Source: Phellopilus nigrolimitatus (taxonomy: Eukaryota > Basidiomycota > Agaricomycetes > Hymenochaetales > Hymenochaetaceae). Taken from it: a stretch of DNA of 30,742 nt. This document shows positions 8,333 through 18,719 of the stretch, piece by piece. Both the position numbers and the translations under genes were made by a program. Where the stretch lies: NCBI GenBank assembly GCA_021029095.1, contig JAJOHG010000304.1, forward strand, positions 1-30,742, read 5' to 3'. Under the pieces are notes generated by a model, which searched no databases, was not told where the DNA came from, and saw only the letters and a program-made list of their open reading frames with translations. Every line of letters starts with the position of its first letter. Within the stretch, counting starts at the first letter, position 1.

Positions 8333-9893
8333 GCGGTAAGGCATAGTAAGCATCTACGGAGTCTTGTTTTTCCTTTCTATCTTCTTCATTTTCCCCAATA
8401 CTCGGTCCACACGGACTGCCTCGGCGGCTTCGGCGGCTCCTTTGACAACTCCTGCTGGATATTAAACACGCTACACTTCGAATACACGTTGCGGTTTCCG
8501 AGCTCGGTCACCTTCTGTGCGATGTCGTAGTTTATGAAGTAGAATCTCTCCACGCTGTCGAACCAGATAGTGATCAAGAATTTTTTGATCCATTTTTCCT
8601 GTGTCGTCAGTTTCGACAGGCCTATCTGCTTGTAGCGCGACGGCACCAGAACACGGCGAATGCGATTGAACATGTGCTCACTCAGCGGATCCTTGTTCAT
8701 CTTGACGGCGGTGCGGAGTTGGAGGTCGGATCTTGCGCAGACATAGTGGACATCCACTTTTTTGATGTGCTTGGGCGTTTGCGAGATATGATAGCCCACC
8801 ACGCCGCGAGAGTTATTTTGGCACCAGAAATGCTCAGCCGGCGGGTCAGAACGCTCGTCGCGCGTGAGTAGGATCCCGAGATTCCTGCGTCCGCGCGACT
8901 TGTAGTCCGAGAAGGTGATGTAGACGGACATGGGTTCAAAGCCCTGGAACGGTAGTGTTGGCATCGCGGACGAGGTTGTAAGCACGTAGGTGTCTATAGA
9001 AGAAATATGAGAAGGCCTGAGAACGTGTGCAAGTTTATATATTGCACTGCCGTTACATTGCACAGTTGCAATCGTGCAAGAGCTGTCTCTGCCCGTGGCA
9101 CCTGTTGCTAATACCCGGCCACTCTACGCATGTACTATCCTGTATATTGTCCCACTGACCGCTGTGAAAACGCAAAGTAACGCTGAGAAAACGTGCGCCC
9201 GCAAGTTGGGAATATGCACACGTTCTCAGCATCTGCGTAGACGATTGAGGTCAGCTGCTAATCGGCGCACGATTCACGAAACATATTCTCGGTACCTTGG
9301 CGATAACCGGAGTAATTAACACAGAGGTTGTGACGAGCATGGCTCTGCAGTATGCATACGCAAAGCGGAATTCTCAAGCGAGAAGGTTAAAATCCAGCAA
9401 AATGCCTAAGCAATACAAACCATTCGTGCATGCTAAACAACTTTGTGCCCGCGAGACCAATGCAAATAACGCTAGTGCGTTTATGCACAAGTGAAGCAAA
9501 GCACTCGACTTTGCAAAGTTCGGTAATCGTCTATGAGATTACAGTTAACCTGCAGAAAGCGACCGCGAAGGGCTGCGCCGGCACCGGCTATGTCCGGCTA
9601 CTCTGCTAATCCAGATTGCCGGAACTTGGCCAAACAACTCTTTCTTAGCTTATCATTATGCTCGAGGCTCGACGGCACAACGTGCAGGCAAGGAAAGGGA
9701 CATCTGACCTTCTCTGCTTGTCCAACAATTTCAAGACTCAGAATCTTCTTGGCAACAAGCACGGTTTGACGTTTGATCAGTAATCAAATTTGAACGTCCA
9801 GGCATTGCCGGAGCTTTTGAATCGAAGGATAGGACGAGGGAGTCACGAAACTGCATTCCTGGCCTTTGCACACGAGAACGACCGCGCCCACGT
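8333..9893 (-). repeat. Copy 1 of the dispersed orphan-gene repeat (partial)
   Basis: This stretch aligns by eye with 27410-28896 (copy B) and with parts of 23870-26040 (copy A). It covers the orphan gene, its TATA region and about 900 bp of upstream sequence. Shared words include TGAGAACGTGTGC, GAGACCAATGCAA, CTCGACTTTGCAAAGTTC and GAGATTACAGT. Similarity stops at about 9893 near CACACGAGAACGACCGCGCC. The part of the unit left of the gene (23223-23870 in copy A) is not present here. Confidence 0.8.
8386..8964 (-). CDS. Orphan repeat-family protein, copy 1
   Basis: Start chosen at ATG 8964. It aligns with the start of copy B after a shared upstream stretch; the frame is open further to 9063 but that part aligns with non-coding flank in the other copies. 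The predicted protein has 192 residues and shares FEPMSVYITFSD, NLGILLTRDE, DLQLRTAVKMNKDPLS and IAQKVTELGN with copies A and B. Residue identity to A and B is clearly below that between A and B. Relative to copy A a one-base loss near the end (at GGGGAAAATG, about 8386-8392) stops the frame after EYWGK. In the neighbouring frame the basic tail GKMKKIERKNKTP still exists, ending at about 8354. No known domain, signal peptide or membrane segment. Function unknown. Confidence 0.6.
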   Translation of the reverse strand: MPTLPFQGFEPMSVYITFSDYKSRGRRNLGILLTRDERSDPPAEHFWCQNNSRGVVGYHISQTPKHIKKVDVHYVCARSDLQLRTAVKMNKDPLSEHMFNRIRRVLVPSRYKQIGLSKLTTQEKWIKKFLITIWFDSVERFYFINYDIAQKVTELGNRNVYSKCSVFNIQQELSKEPPKPPRQSVWTEYWGK

Positions 9894-11411
9894 CATCCTG
9901 GCAGTGGAACATAGATATGCATGGGTCGATATGCCGTGAGCGCGGGCGGAAAGCTCGTAGTTGGGAAGCTAGGCAAATAATAAATAGTACACAGATAACA
10001 ATAAGATCGTGAACAGACAAAAAGTATGGACTAACTTGATTTTGAAGCTTCGCCTATCGTCACGGTGTTTAAATTCAAGAAGATGCCACATGTTGAGGAT
10101 GATGTAAGCATGGCGCGATGATCACACCTTCACAGCAACCACGAATTCTCGCTCGGCTTTTTCTTCTTCTATCCCACAATGAAGACAAGGCAAAACGTGA
10201 GCTCGTTGTGTGCGCCGTCGACGCATTATCTTCAGCGTCCTGTTGTCGACTCAGCGAAATGAACTCGTCTTTCTGGATCGGGCTCAACGGCGGCAGCGAC
10301 CAGCCGATTGAACCTGTGTGTTCTATTCCGAAGATGCTTCAAGTTCAACAACCATGATGAAGATTCACGAAATACTCTATCTGCAAACGCCGAAACGTAC
10401 CTAGAGGAGTGTTGGGCACAAAGGAGCTACGAAAGTGGAAAGATGGTCTACTGGCATTACACTTTGTGGGTTTTAAACTGTCCTCCTTACCTATGACTTC
10501 TGAACGAACGTGTCTACAGTCTATTTAGCTTAATATCTCTACTTGCTGTTAATAATCCCTCCGATACAATGCATGCTTTCATTTGAAGTCGATGACGACG
10601 CTGTCAGCACACAGACAAACTCCGACCTCCACTGTCGGCTCATCGTAAGCCTCCTTTTCGCGTGCCGACCCTTCCTTTATTGCGACCAATCCTCAGACAA
10701 TGTCGGCGCAGCATGCAGTATACTCCTCGAAGGCATCGCACGGTCCTTGAATATTGGAGTACGCAGTGAAAATCCTTCTGCGTCTCACTGCCTATTCGAG
10801 GAACGTTTTATAAGCCAAACAATACAATTAGTGGACTCTTATGATGGTGTGTGCGTAATTCTGGAGCTAGGTTCGCGTCGGCGCATATTATACTCGGCGC
10901 TAAAGACCAGTGTGCTTGACATTTCCTCAACCACTTGAGGCCGATCGCCCACACAAGAACGGCATGAGGTCTGCTTCTGGGTTTCAAAGGAAGATGTAAA
11001 GGGAGCTTGGAGAGATTTCTCAGATTCCAGAGTGGACTAGACTTCACAGTTGGGCATGTTACAAGTACGTGATCTGATCGTTAGTCTGTCGTCGAAATTC
11101 AGTTAAACTCACTTTCTAGTTTCGATGTCTGACCTTGGATTCGCACAACTGGATTCTGTAGAATCAATGATGTCTTCGACATATGTATGAGTTTATGTCA
11201 CTCGGTTCCAACCTGGACTCGAAGCATACTCTGCGAGATGTGTTATATTTATCAACGTCGTGCAACTATGATTGTGAGTCATCAAGAAAAACAAGGATAC
11301 AGAGCCAAATGTACAACTGACAAAGAAAACTTGCAATTCGGTAAGTCTCTGACATTCTAAACAATGCTCGTCCATATTACAGAAAAGCTGCAGAGCGGCA
11401 GTATTTGTCAG
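9894..11411. other. Unassigned stretch; weak plus-strand coding signal at 10290-10940
   Basis: A 131-residue ORF at 10543-10938 (+) and a preceding 62-residue ORF at 10308-10496 look more protein-like than background. The stretch ACSILLEGIARSLNIGV faintly resembles the middle homology region of fungal Zn2Cys6 transcription factors. No zinc cluster is visible and no exon model holds together. It may be a remnant or a chance ORF. Confidence 0.25.
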
Positions 11412-12316
11412 CTATTCGAACCAGAACGTTTCTGTCACTAAATCATCAAGCTGGACGCTCTGGCCAGCGCTGCGGCTTCCGTTCGACGCCATTGCCGCTT
11501 CGCTCCATATATCGCGCTCGGGTACGTGGACGAACTCCAAGTAAGAGCTGACATTATCATAGACGCCTTCTGATATCAGCAATAACACCAGGTATCCACG
11601 TGAGAGAATCGCGTTTATAATGAATGTCGAGAAAGACTGAACAATGCGCTCAGTAAAACTTCTCAAAAAGGAGATAGGAAAACCTCAGGCTTCGGGCAAG
11701 GTACTCACGGTAAACACGCATGCGACTCTACGGTTTTCCCAGTCAATGAGGACGATGCGCCTTCCCCGGGTCGCGAACAGCAGGGCACACTGAGCGTGCC
11801 AGAAGACATGGGTGAAGCGGGCTGCGCTCTCGTCGTGCGCGAAGAACAACTCTTGGCCGTATACCAGTTCGGCTTCCCATTGGCCATGGCGGTCTGCGGC
11901 GCTGAGGTACAAGACTTCCACGTATTCTGTCGAGGATCATGTATCAGCACAACTGGGTTGTAGTCGAGAACGGATTAACGGGAAATGGAGGAATGGAGGA
12001 AGGAAGGAAGACGGACTATTGAGGGCTTACCAGTCTCATATGCATCCGCTAAAGTAATCACCAGAATCGCACTTTCGCCTCCGGCCGCGTCTTCCACACC
12101 GATGTCAATAACATCGACAGGCCCATTCGGATATCCACGCGCAGGCGGATGATACTCCCAGCAAATGTGTCGTGCTCGCATGTCAAGAAGGATTACATGA
12201 CTGTTGTTATCGGCAATGAGGAACGTGTATCTCCGTCCTTCGTCTTGACGGATGTCTAGATCTTGCTCCAAACCGCCATTGACAGGCCCTGGCTGGACTA
12301 TTTGATCGTGAGACAT
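11412..12316 (-). CDS. Three-exon gene of unknown function
   Basis: Exons on the minus strand are 12316-12031, 11926-11709 and 11636-11412. Introns are 104 bp and 72 bp with GT-AG ends (GTAAGC...GACAG and GTGAGT...TTCAG). Phases match at both junctions and give 242 residues. Motifs seen are YTFLIADNNSHVILLDMRAR, PVDVIDIGVEDA, a strand-rich middle (VEVLYLSAAD, RRIVLIDWENRR) and a C-terminus ending ETFWFE. Alternating hydrophobic strands and the style of the sequence resemble the C-terminal part of agaricomycete F-box-like proteins with beta-propeller-type repeats. No F-box is visible, so that is a guess. The frame stays open upstream to about 12420 without an ATG (KRFPAVRAALQLTRFIEGQYL), so an upstream exon carrying the true start is likely. 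Confidence 0.65.
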
Positions 12317-12420
12317 CTTGAGGATACGTTGAGCCAGCGAAGCTTGCAGGTACTGTCCCTCGATGAAGCGGGTGAGCTGTAGAGCGGCTCTGACTGCTGG
12401 AAACCTCTTCAGGAGAACCC

Positions 12421-14646
12421 GATGATGTTTTGATGAGAAGGGAGAAAATTGTAAGGCGGGGAGGGAAGGAAGAAAAAGGTGAAAACTGACGTCGTGTTAT
12501 GCTCGCCGTGGATGTCGGCGTACGTTGTCGTGCTCAGCCGTAGATTATGTATAAGAGTATGCGCGACACAGTCGTTCAGGGAACGACAAGAAAGGGAATC
12601 GAATCGAGGATCGAAAAAAAAATTGAGGTTAAGCGCGAAGTGACAAGACGTTGCTAGGCATGTGTAAGGTACTAAGGGAAGTGAAAAAAGAAGTCGGGGT
12701 GAAGGTGGAGATTAACGCTCAGTGGCGAGGAGCTATGACAGATCATAATGTTATGGAGTTTGGTTGGACGCGCTCAGGATAGAACAAGGGGGGAATGAGA
12801 ATCTAGATCGAACGTGGACGTTCCGTCGTGGAAGTTACGTGCACTCAATAGAGCAATGAGGGCGGCGACAGTAAGAGATCGAGTACTAGTAGTTCTGATG
12901 CATCTTATAGAATGCGGAGAGAGGAGGATAATATTGGGTTTGAAATTTTTCGTAACGTACGCGAATTTAATCCCTGCATCGTGCCTTGACTCCTCGGCGA
13001 GCCTGGTCCGTGGGGTTACGATCATCGCGAGGGCGGAGTTTTATTTCAGAAGGACATCTCTCGTTCAGGATACTTCTGCGCCCTATCGCATTTCGGAGAC
13101 GAGGAACCGATGTACAGTATGAGTCTATAAACGAGGCGGCAGAATTAATTTTATACTCGCCTTTGGCAGTCACCGGGTAGAGACCGGATGGGGAAAGTTA
13201 TGCGGCAGGCAGGGTAAAATATACGAGTCTGTCGTCGATAGGCAGTTATTTGGGCTTCCTTAGAAGCTAGCGCTCGACGTTGGTTCTCGGATGCGGTGCT
13301 CAAGTCGCTTCACACGCGGCTCGTTGTCATTCGGGGGTTCCCGAATTCTTGTTTTTCTGAAGCTGCTCTTCGACCTTTACGAATTTACTTCACTCGTCTG
13401 GTCTGTATTGATACTAGCAGATTCAGCTAAGTTGGAATGGCCGGCCGTTGAAACTTTTTATAAGAAGGAACGGAACGAGTCACAGATGGGTGAACGCCAC
13501 GCTACGTCTCCGTACGGAGTGTTATGGTCCATGTATGTATGTTACAAGATTCTTAGACCCCACTACCTTCTCTTTTCCTGGTTTCCAGAAGTCCTATGAG
13601 TCCATCAGAAAGAAAGAAGAAACCCTTCCATTCTCCTTTATTCAGCCCCAGTCCCAGTCACGTCCGTGCCCGATGAATACTGCCATCTTTCTTGTTTCAT
13701 CCTGAGCGCGTCCAATTAGATTCTATGAACCCCTATTATGATCCGCATTTATAAAGTGCTTCGAGGCAGACCGTGGGTCCCCGCCCTTCCTGCTTTGGCA
13801 CCCAGTGTATTTACTTACTGCGTTCAAACGCTAAACTACATTCTCCCCTGCTTCTCGCTTCTTTTCACCCTTTCTTTGTCCAATTTTCTCCATCAATGGG
13901 CGCGTTGCTAACTTCCTCGCCTCCGCTCTAAATACATTCCAGGTCTTTGTACATGCTTTACCCTACACACGATGATAAAAAGACATACCGCTATGTTGAT
14001 GTTCATAATTTCATTTCTTTCGGGGATTGTCTCTTCATCAGCATAAGACGCCCGAGTAAATCATACCTTTAGCAGTTAAGTTGCAGCTGTCTTCAAAAGA
14101 GCTCATCAGCACCCACTGCTCGTCGAATTACCAATAACGTCGGCCTCTCGTCTTATGTCAAATCAAACAACAATGACGCCAACACGTATCTCGTCGTCCC
14201 AACGCTCGTCACTAGCTTACAATTGCCCGTCCCAGCTCATATAGTTCTGCGCGAGCCGGCTGTTGACAATTCGCGCCAAGACAACGATCACAATTAACAT
14301 TGTGACGTCAGCATGCCGGCCGACGCAATAGCTCAGACAATGACAGGTAAGTACAGTATTATATATATATATGCGTATTATGCCCTTACGTGTTTTCAGG
14401 CTTTTTCTCACTCAACATGGCGTTATCGACGTAGGACTACGCGCTCTTGATCATGCTGCCTAGTCTTCTGCAGTTCCTGGAGGTGCGCGGCGCTGCTATG
14501 TTTTCTCATGAGCATTGTTTCCCGGTGGTGCACAAAAGTTTAACTTGCGCTTCGGAACAAATGGCGGCAGTGTGAATATAATTTGGAAGTCCAGGTGAAG
14601 GGATAGTATGCAAAGCAAGAACTGAAAAGGCAAGGCTCGTAGTTCT
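12421..14646. other. Long stretch without a supportable gene
   Basis: More than 2 kb between two minus-strand genes. It should contain the upstream exons and promoter of the 11.4-12.3 kb gene and the 3' end of the glycosyltransferase gene. ORFs at 12814-13122 and 13291-13705 have no motif. A short AT dinucleotide run occurs at about 14359-14372. Confidence 0.35.
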
Positions 14647-16500
14647 TCACCAAAATCGGCTGCTTAAGGGATCCATTTCCTTTGCCATCCGCAGCATGAC
14701 GATGTTCGATGACAGGCTCGAGAACTGTGCGGAACGTAAGATTGTCAGTTTTAGAACGAATAGATATATAAACAAAGAACAAATGAAGAGGAGACGTACC
14801 CCGTTCCCGACAAACACTTCCGCCCGTTCCGCGATGGCCATGTCGATTGCCATCGCGACATACTTCTGCTCGCCATCCACTTGTATGTCGAGGCTACTCT
14901 TCACATCTTCCCATCCGTCCTTCACCAGCTCCTCCCTCAAGGAATCGACCCAGCCCGGCCACCCGTTCGTCAAGACGTACACGCGTTTCAGTTCGCCTTC
15001 ACCCTCAGGATACGTCTTGCGCACCTCAGCGAGCCTGGTGACTATATCGGAGATAGACGGCCAGCAATGCTGCATATAGTAGTCTGTTCGGCCGGTGAGT
15101 GTCGTCAGAGACGAGAACGGTGGGGGTTCAAAATGGTCCGGTAAAGAGTCGAATTGGTTGAAGCCCATGTATGTGGCACCCCATTGCGCGAGGCGTGGGC
15201 AGTGGCGAGCATAGTCGCCGCGCCGGAGGTGTACAGCGACAAGATCGCGCAACGGCGCGGCGCGGGCACTCACCAGGTCTAAGTCTATACCCGTGTTAGA
15301 AATTGACGGCGAGGCCGGCGATGACGTGAACAGTGCGAGGTTGCGTGCAACGCCGGCGGTGACGAGTGGCGACCAGGCAAAGTCTTTGACGATGGGCGAC
15401 TGGGATAGGGATGGCCAAAGGGAGAGGATGCGCGTGGAGCCGAATAGACTATGCAGTACGTCAACTTTACTGATTTAAAGAGAATGCGAGAGCACTTACA
15501 ACCAGCTAAACACAGGAGGATCGTTTGCCACCTCGACGCACCCGGCAGGCGTGCCTCGTAGCTTCTCCGTCCACCACACTAACAGATCATCCCCCTCCTC
15601 CAGCGCCGGAGCATCCTTCGAACTAATCCTGACACGCTTCTCAGGCGGGCAGACTTGTTCCCAGAACTCCGCGCTGACAGCGCGCGGCGCACGCATCAGC
15701 GCGCCAGCACTTGGACCAGATATGAAAGCGTTAAGCGGGATGCGCGAGGGCCGTAGCGCGAAATCGTAGAGCGTGAAGGGAAGCGGGGAGTGTGACCAGG
15801 TATATTCTTCGAAGACATAGGACCGGTTGGCAAGGTAGGCGAGGTGCGACATGAGAACTCTGTAAGAGCCAAAGTCAGTGCCTTCGTAAAGACGAAAGTG
15901 TCTCTTAAAAGGCGTTATGCATTATTTCATAGACTAAGGATGTTCATCATTAAGATTCTTATCAAGCCCGGAACGTTGGGCTCACTTTAAGACACCAGCA
16001 AAGCACTCGGCGCGATGTCCGTCTTCCCCGTCTCGACCTCGACAAACCTCTTCAACCCAGCACAGGAAGCGAAAGTAAAATACTCACATCTCTTGCATTA
16101 CATTATTCAGCCCATGTCCCCATAGGTGCTCCGGGAACCTTAGGTACATCCCGTTCTCGCCCTCGGGGAATGGCAGCGACAGGTTGTGCTGCGGGAGGCG
16201 CTTCTCAAATTGGCGCACGCTGTCATAGCTCGGCGGGACACCCGACCAGAGGATTCCAAGCACCAGAAGTACAGGTAATAAAAGGACGAAGAAGATGAGC
16301 CTCCTGAGGGTTACAAGGTGGAAGCATGCAAAGATGTACGCGCGCAACGCGCGAGGACCGTACGGATGGCGACGTCGAGGACTGTTGTTGACTTTAGGTA
16401 AGGCGTGTTGCTCATCGTCGGCATCAAGGAGTTCGTAGTGATCGTCTGAGCGTCGCTGAGAAGAAAACAGGCGTCGCGCGACGCCCTGCCATGAGCTCAT
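14647..16500 (-). CDS. O-fucosyltransferase-like type II membrane glycosyltransferase
   Basis: Four exons on the minus strand: 16500-16088, 15859-15500, 15448-14800 and 14724-14647. Introns are 228, 51 and 75 bp, all GT-AG and phase-consistent, giving exactly 499 residues. The N-terminus is basic and cytosolic, followed by one membrane segment at about residues 68-86 (LIFFVLLLPVLLVLGILW). This is type II topology, expected for the Golgi or ER lumen. HLRRGDY at 331-337 is the GDP-sugar-binding arginine motif of the protein O-fucosyltransferase fold (PF10250-like). The C-terminal GNGFSSLSSNIVMLRM (about 472-487) is also characteristic of that superfamily in fungi. The acceptor is unknown. The gene is divergent from the zinc-finger gene. 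The last intron is in frame without a stop (see findings). The first intron is unusually long and could hide a small exon. Confidence 0.87.
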
Positions 16501-16748
16501 CGAGGCAGGAAGCGTACACTTCTCGTCGGAGAGGCAGACAGCTGGCTTATGTCATGCACGGTAACTCGATAAGTGGTAAAAATATACGTAAATGAATTAT
16601 GTTCTTTATTCGTTTTCCCACGATTATAAACTGAAAGTTCAACCGGCAAAGACACAGTCGCCATCGCGTCTGTTGTCTCCAACATCCACGTCACTTTCGC
16701 TTTTTTTCATACAACCTCGAATTCAAGATCTAAGGACCTCAGAAAGCG
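16501..16748. promoter_or_regulatory. Shared 248-bp divergent promoter region
   Basis: The start codons of the glycosyltransferase gene (minus) and the PARP-type zinc-finger gene (plus) face away from each other across 248 bp. Both promoters and both 5' untranslated regions must fit here. Pyrimidine-rich stretches flank the plus-strand start. No specific factor site can be supported. Confidence 0.7.
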
Positions 16749-18281
16749 ATGTCAGACGTAGAAAGCGGGGGAAAGAAAAGCGGGTATCGTCTTGAAATAT
16801 CCCCATCGGCGCGAGCAAAATGCAAAGGTTTGTTTCTGTGTTTGGCCAACGACATCAAAAGCGCGCGACGCTCACGCCCATCTTTCTTTTCCCAGGTCCC
16901 AAACCATGTGCAGGTAAGCGCAAGCCTGTGCGGCGCGTAAAACACGCGTGAAGTATTCGGCTTATCGACCCGTTCGTCAATAGGCACAACCATTAAGAAG
17001 GGTGAATTGCGTTTCGGATCGATCGTTGATTTTCGTGGAAACACGTCGTTGTACGTGATAATACCTTTATCGTAGTACCCAAAGCAGCTGAACAATTATC
17101 TGAACAGCGTCTGGCGCCACTGGGGTTGTGTCACAGAGCGCATCATCACGAACATGAAGAAGGCGTTTGACAACGCGACTGACCTCGACGGCTTCGACGA
17201 ACTTCCCGAAAATGACCAGGAACGTGTTACGAAAGCATGGGAGGATGGCCATGTTGCGGAAGAGGACATCCCCGAGTCTGCGCGCAAGCCCGAGGGTGAA
17301 GACGACGGTGACGAGGAGGATGAGAAAGAGGATGGGAAGAAGAAGAAAGCTGCTGCTAAGAAGGCTCCGGCGAAAAAGCGGGCTCAGGTATTTTGGAAAA
17401 CACGGTCGGCGAGCTATCTTGCTGACACTTGACGCAGAAGATTGACGACGATGACGGCGAGGAGGAGGGTGAGGAAGAAAAACCAAAGAAGAAGGCGGCT
17501 CCTCGCAAGCGTGCCAAGGTTTGACTTTCTTTTTTCGCTCCTCGTTTTCTCTTTAGCTCAACTCTTTACAGAAGGTTAATGACGTTGCTGAAGATGACAG
17601 CGACGGTGACGCAGAGGAAAAGCCGAAGAAGAAGGCTGCTCCGCGCAAGCGTGTCAAGGTCCGTGCTGTGAACGCTCCCATTATTTCATCATCTTACCCG
17701 TGTCCCACGGCTCGTAGAAAACTGAAGATGATGACGGGGAGGCTAAGAAACCCGCTAAACGTGTTCGCAAGAAGGCGAAGGTATGTCTCAGCTCAGCTTA
17801 TTGTCATAATGTCTGTCTCAGTCATAAAACTCTTCAAGGTCGAGGATGATGATGAAGTGGAAGAAAAACCCACGAAGAGGCGCACCGTGACGAAGAAGGC
17901 CTCGAAAGCAAAAGCGAAGAAGGTGCGCCATGCCGCCGTGTAATGCATCTTTACCCTTGCTCACCTGGATTCGTCTATTTGCAGCCGGTTTCAGACGAGG
18001 AATCTGGTGAGGACTTTGGTGCGGACTTGAACCAAGTTTCTGGCGGCGAAGAGGACGACGAAGAGCTGGAAGAGCAAGAGAAAGGCAAAAAGCGCAAGGT
18101 ACGCCCGTCGCACCTCAACTATCTAATATCTGACATACTTTGTTACTAGCGTGCCGCGCCGGGGTCGAAAGCGGCGTCGAAGACCAAGCCTGCGCCAAAG
18201 GCCAAACCCGCCGCCCGCTCGCAAGCGAAGAAGAGCAAGGAGGTTGTCGAGTCGGACGATGGCGGCGGCGACGATGAGTAA
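16749..18281 (+). CDS. PARP-type zinc-finger nuclear protein with repeated basic-acidic tail
   Basis: Ten exons: 16749-16827, 16896-16913, 16984-17050, 17108-17387, 17438-17518, 17572-17658, 17718-17780, 17839-17922, 17985-18098, 18150-18281. All introns are GT-AG, phases agree throughout and the product is 334 residues. Residues 13-75 form a PARP-type zinc finger: C25 and C31, the segment KKGELRFGSIVDFRGNTS, and H59 and C62 in WRHWGC, followed by VTERIITNMKKAFDN. Such fingers bind DNA ends and nicks in PARP and DNA ligase III. Fungi have small proteins with this finger and no catalytic domain. A helical acidic linker follows. The tail alternates acidic runs with lysine-arginine blocks such as KKKAAPRKRAK, which can serve as nuclear localisation and DNA-binding segments. 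The tail exons are all phase 0. It probably acts in the nucleus on chromatin or DNA repair; that is inference. Confidence 0.88.
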
Positions 18282-18719
18282 GAATATCTCACGGGCCTTG
18301 TGCCTCTCACTCAAGTTATGCATTCCACTATGTTCCTGTTCCGACTCGTCCGTTCTTGTTCCTGCTCGTCTTTTCGATCATATGTACATGTTTTCCGCGA
18401 TTGAAGCACATCTGCGAAACCTGCTATCTTTCATCCTGTATCTATCACTGCTGTACGAGATCGCTGCTTTGTGTCATGTGAACTTGCTTTGCTGTGTTTG
18501 AATGCGTTGAGATCCCCAGTTATGATTCCAATATATGTACGTGTACATGTACAAACAGAACAAACAAAATGGCGTCAGTGAGTAACGGTCCGAAATCGTG
18601 TGAACCCGAATGGTAAGCATTAACGAGATGACATGTCTTGACAACGACCAGTCCCAAGCTCGGCAATGACGCTCGACGTCGTGGAAGTTCGTTTTCTTTT
18701 TTGTTAGACTTCATAATCG
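18282..18719. other. Region between the zinc-finger gene and the antiporter pseudogene
   Basis: It holds the 3' flank of the zinc-finger gene, with T-rich sequence after the stop and a CATGTACA-type word cluster near 18382-18560. An ATG at about 18569 may be the former start of the antiporter gene. No other gene is supported. Confidence 0.4.

Noticed and set aside
18123..18323. Minus-strand ORF opposite the last exon of the zinc-finger gene
   Set aside because: Antisense shadow of a well-supported exon with consistent splice phases.
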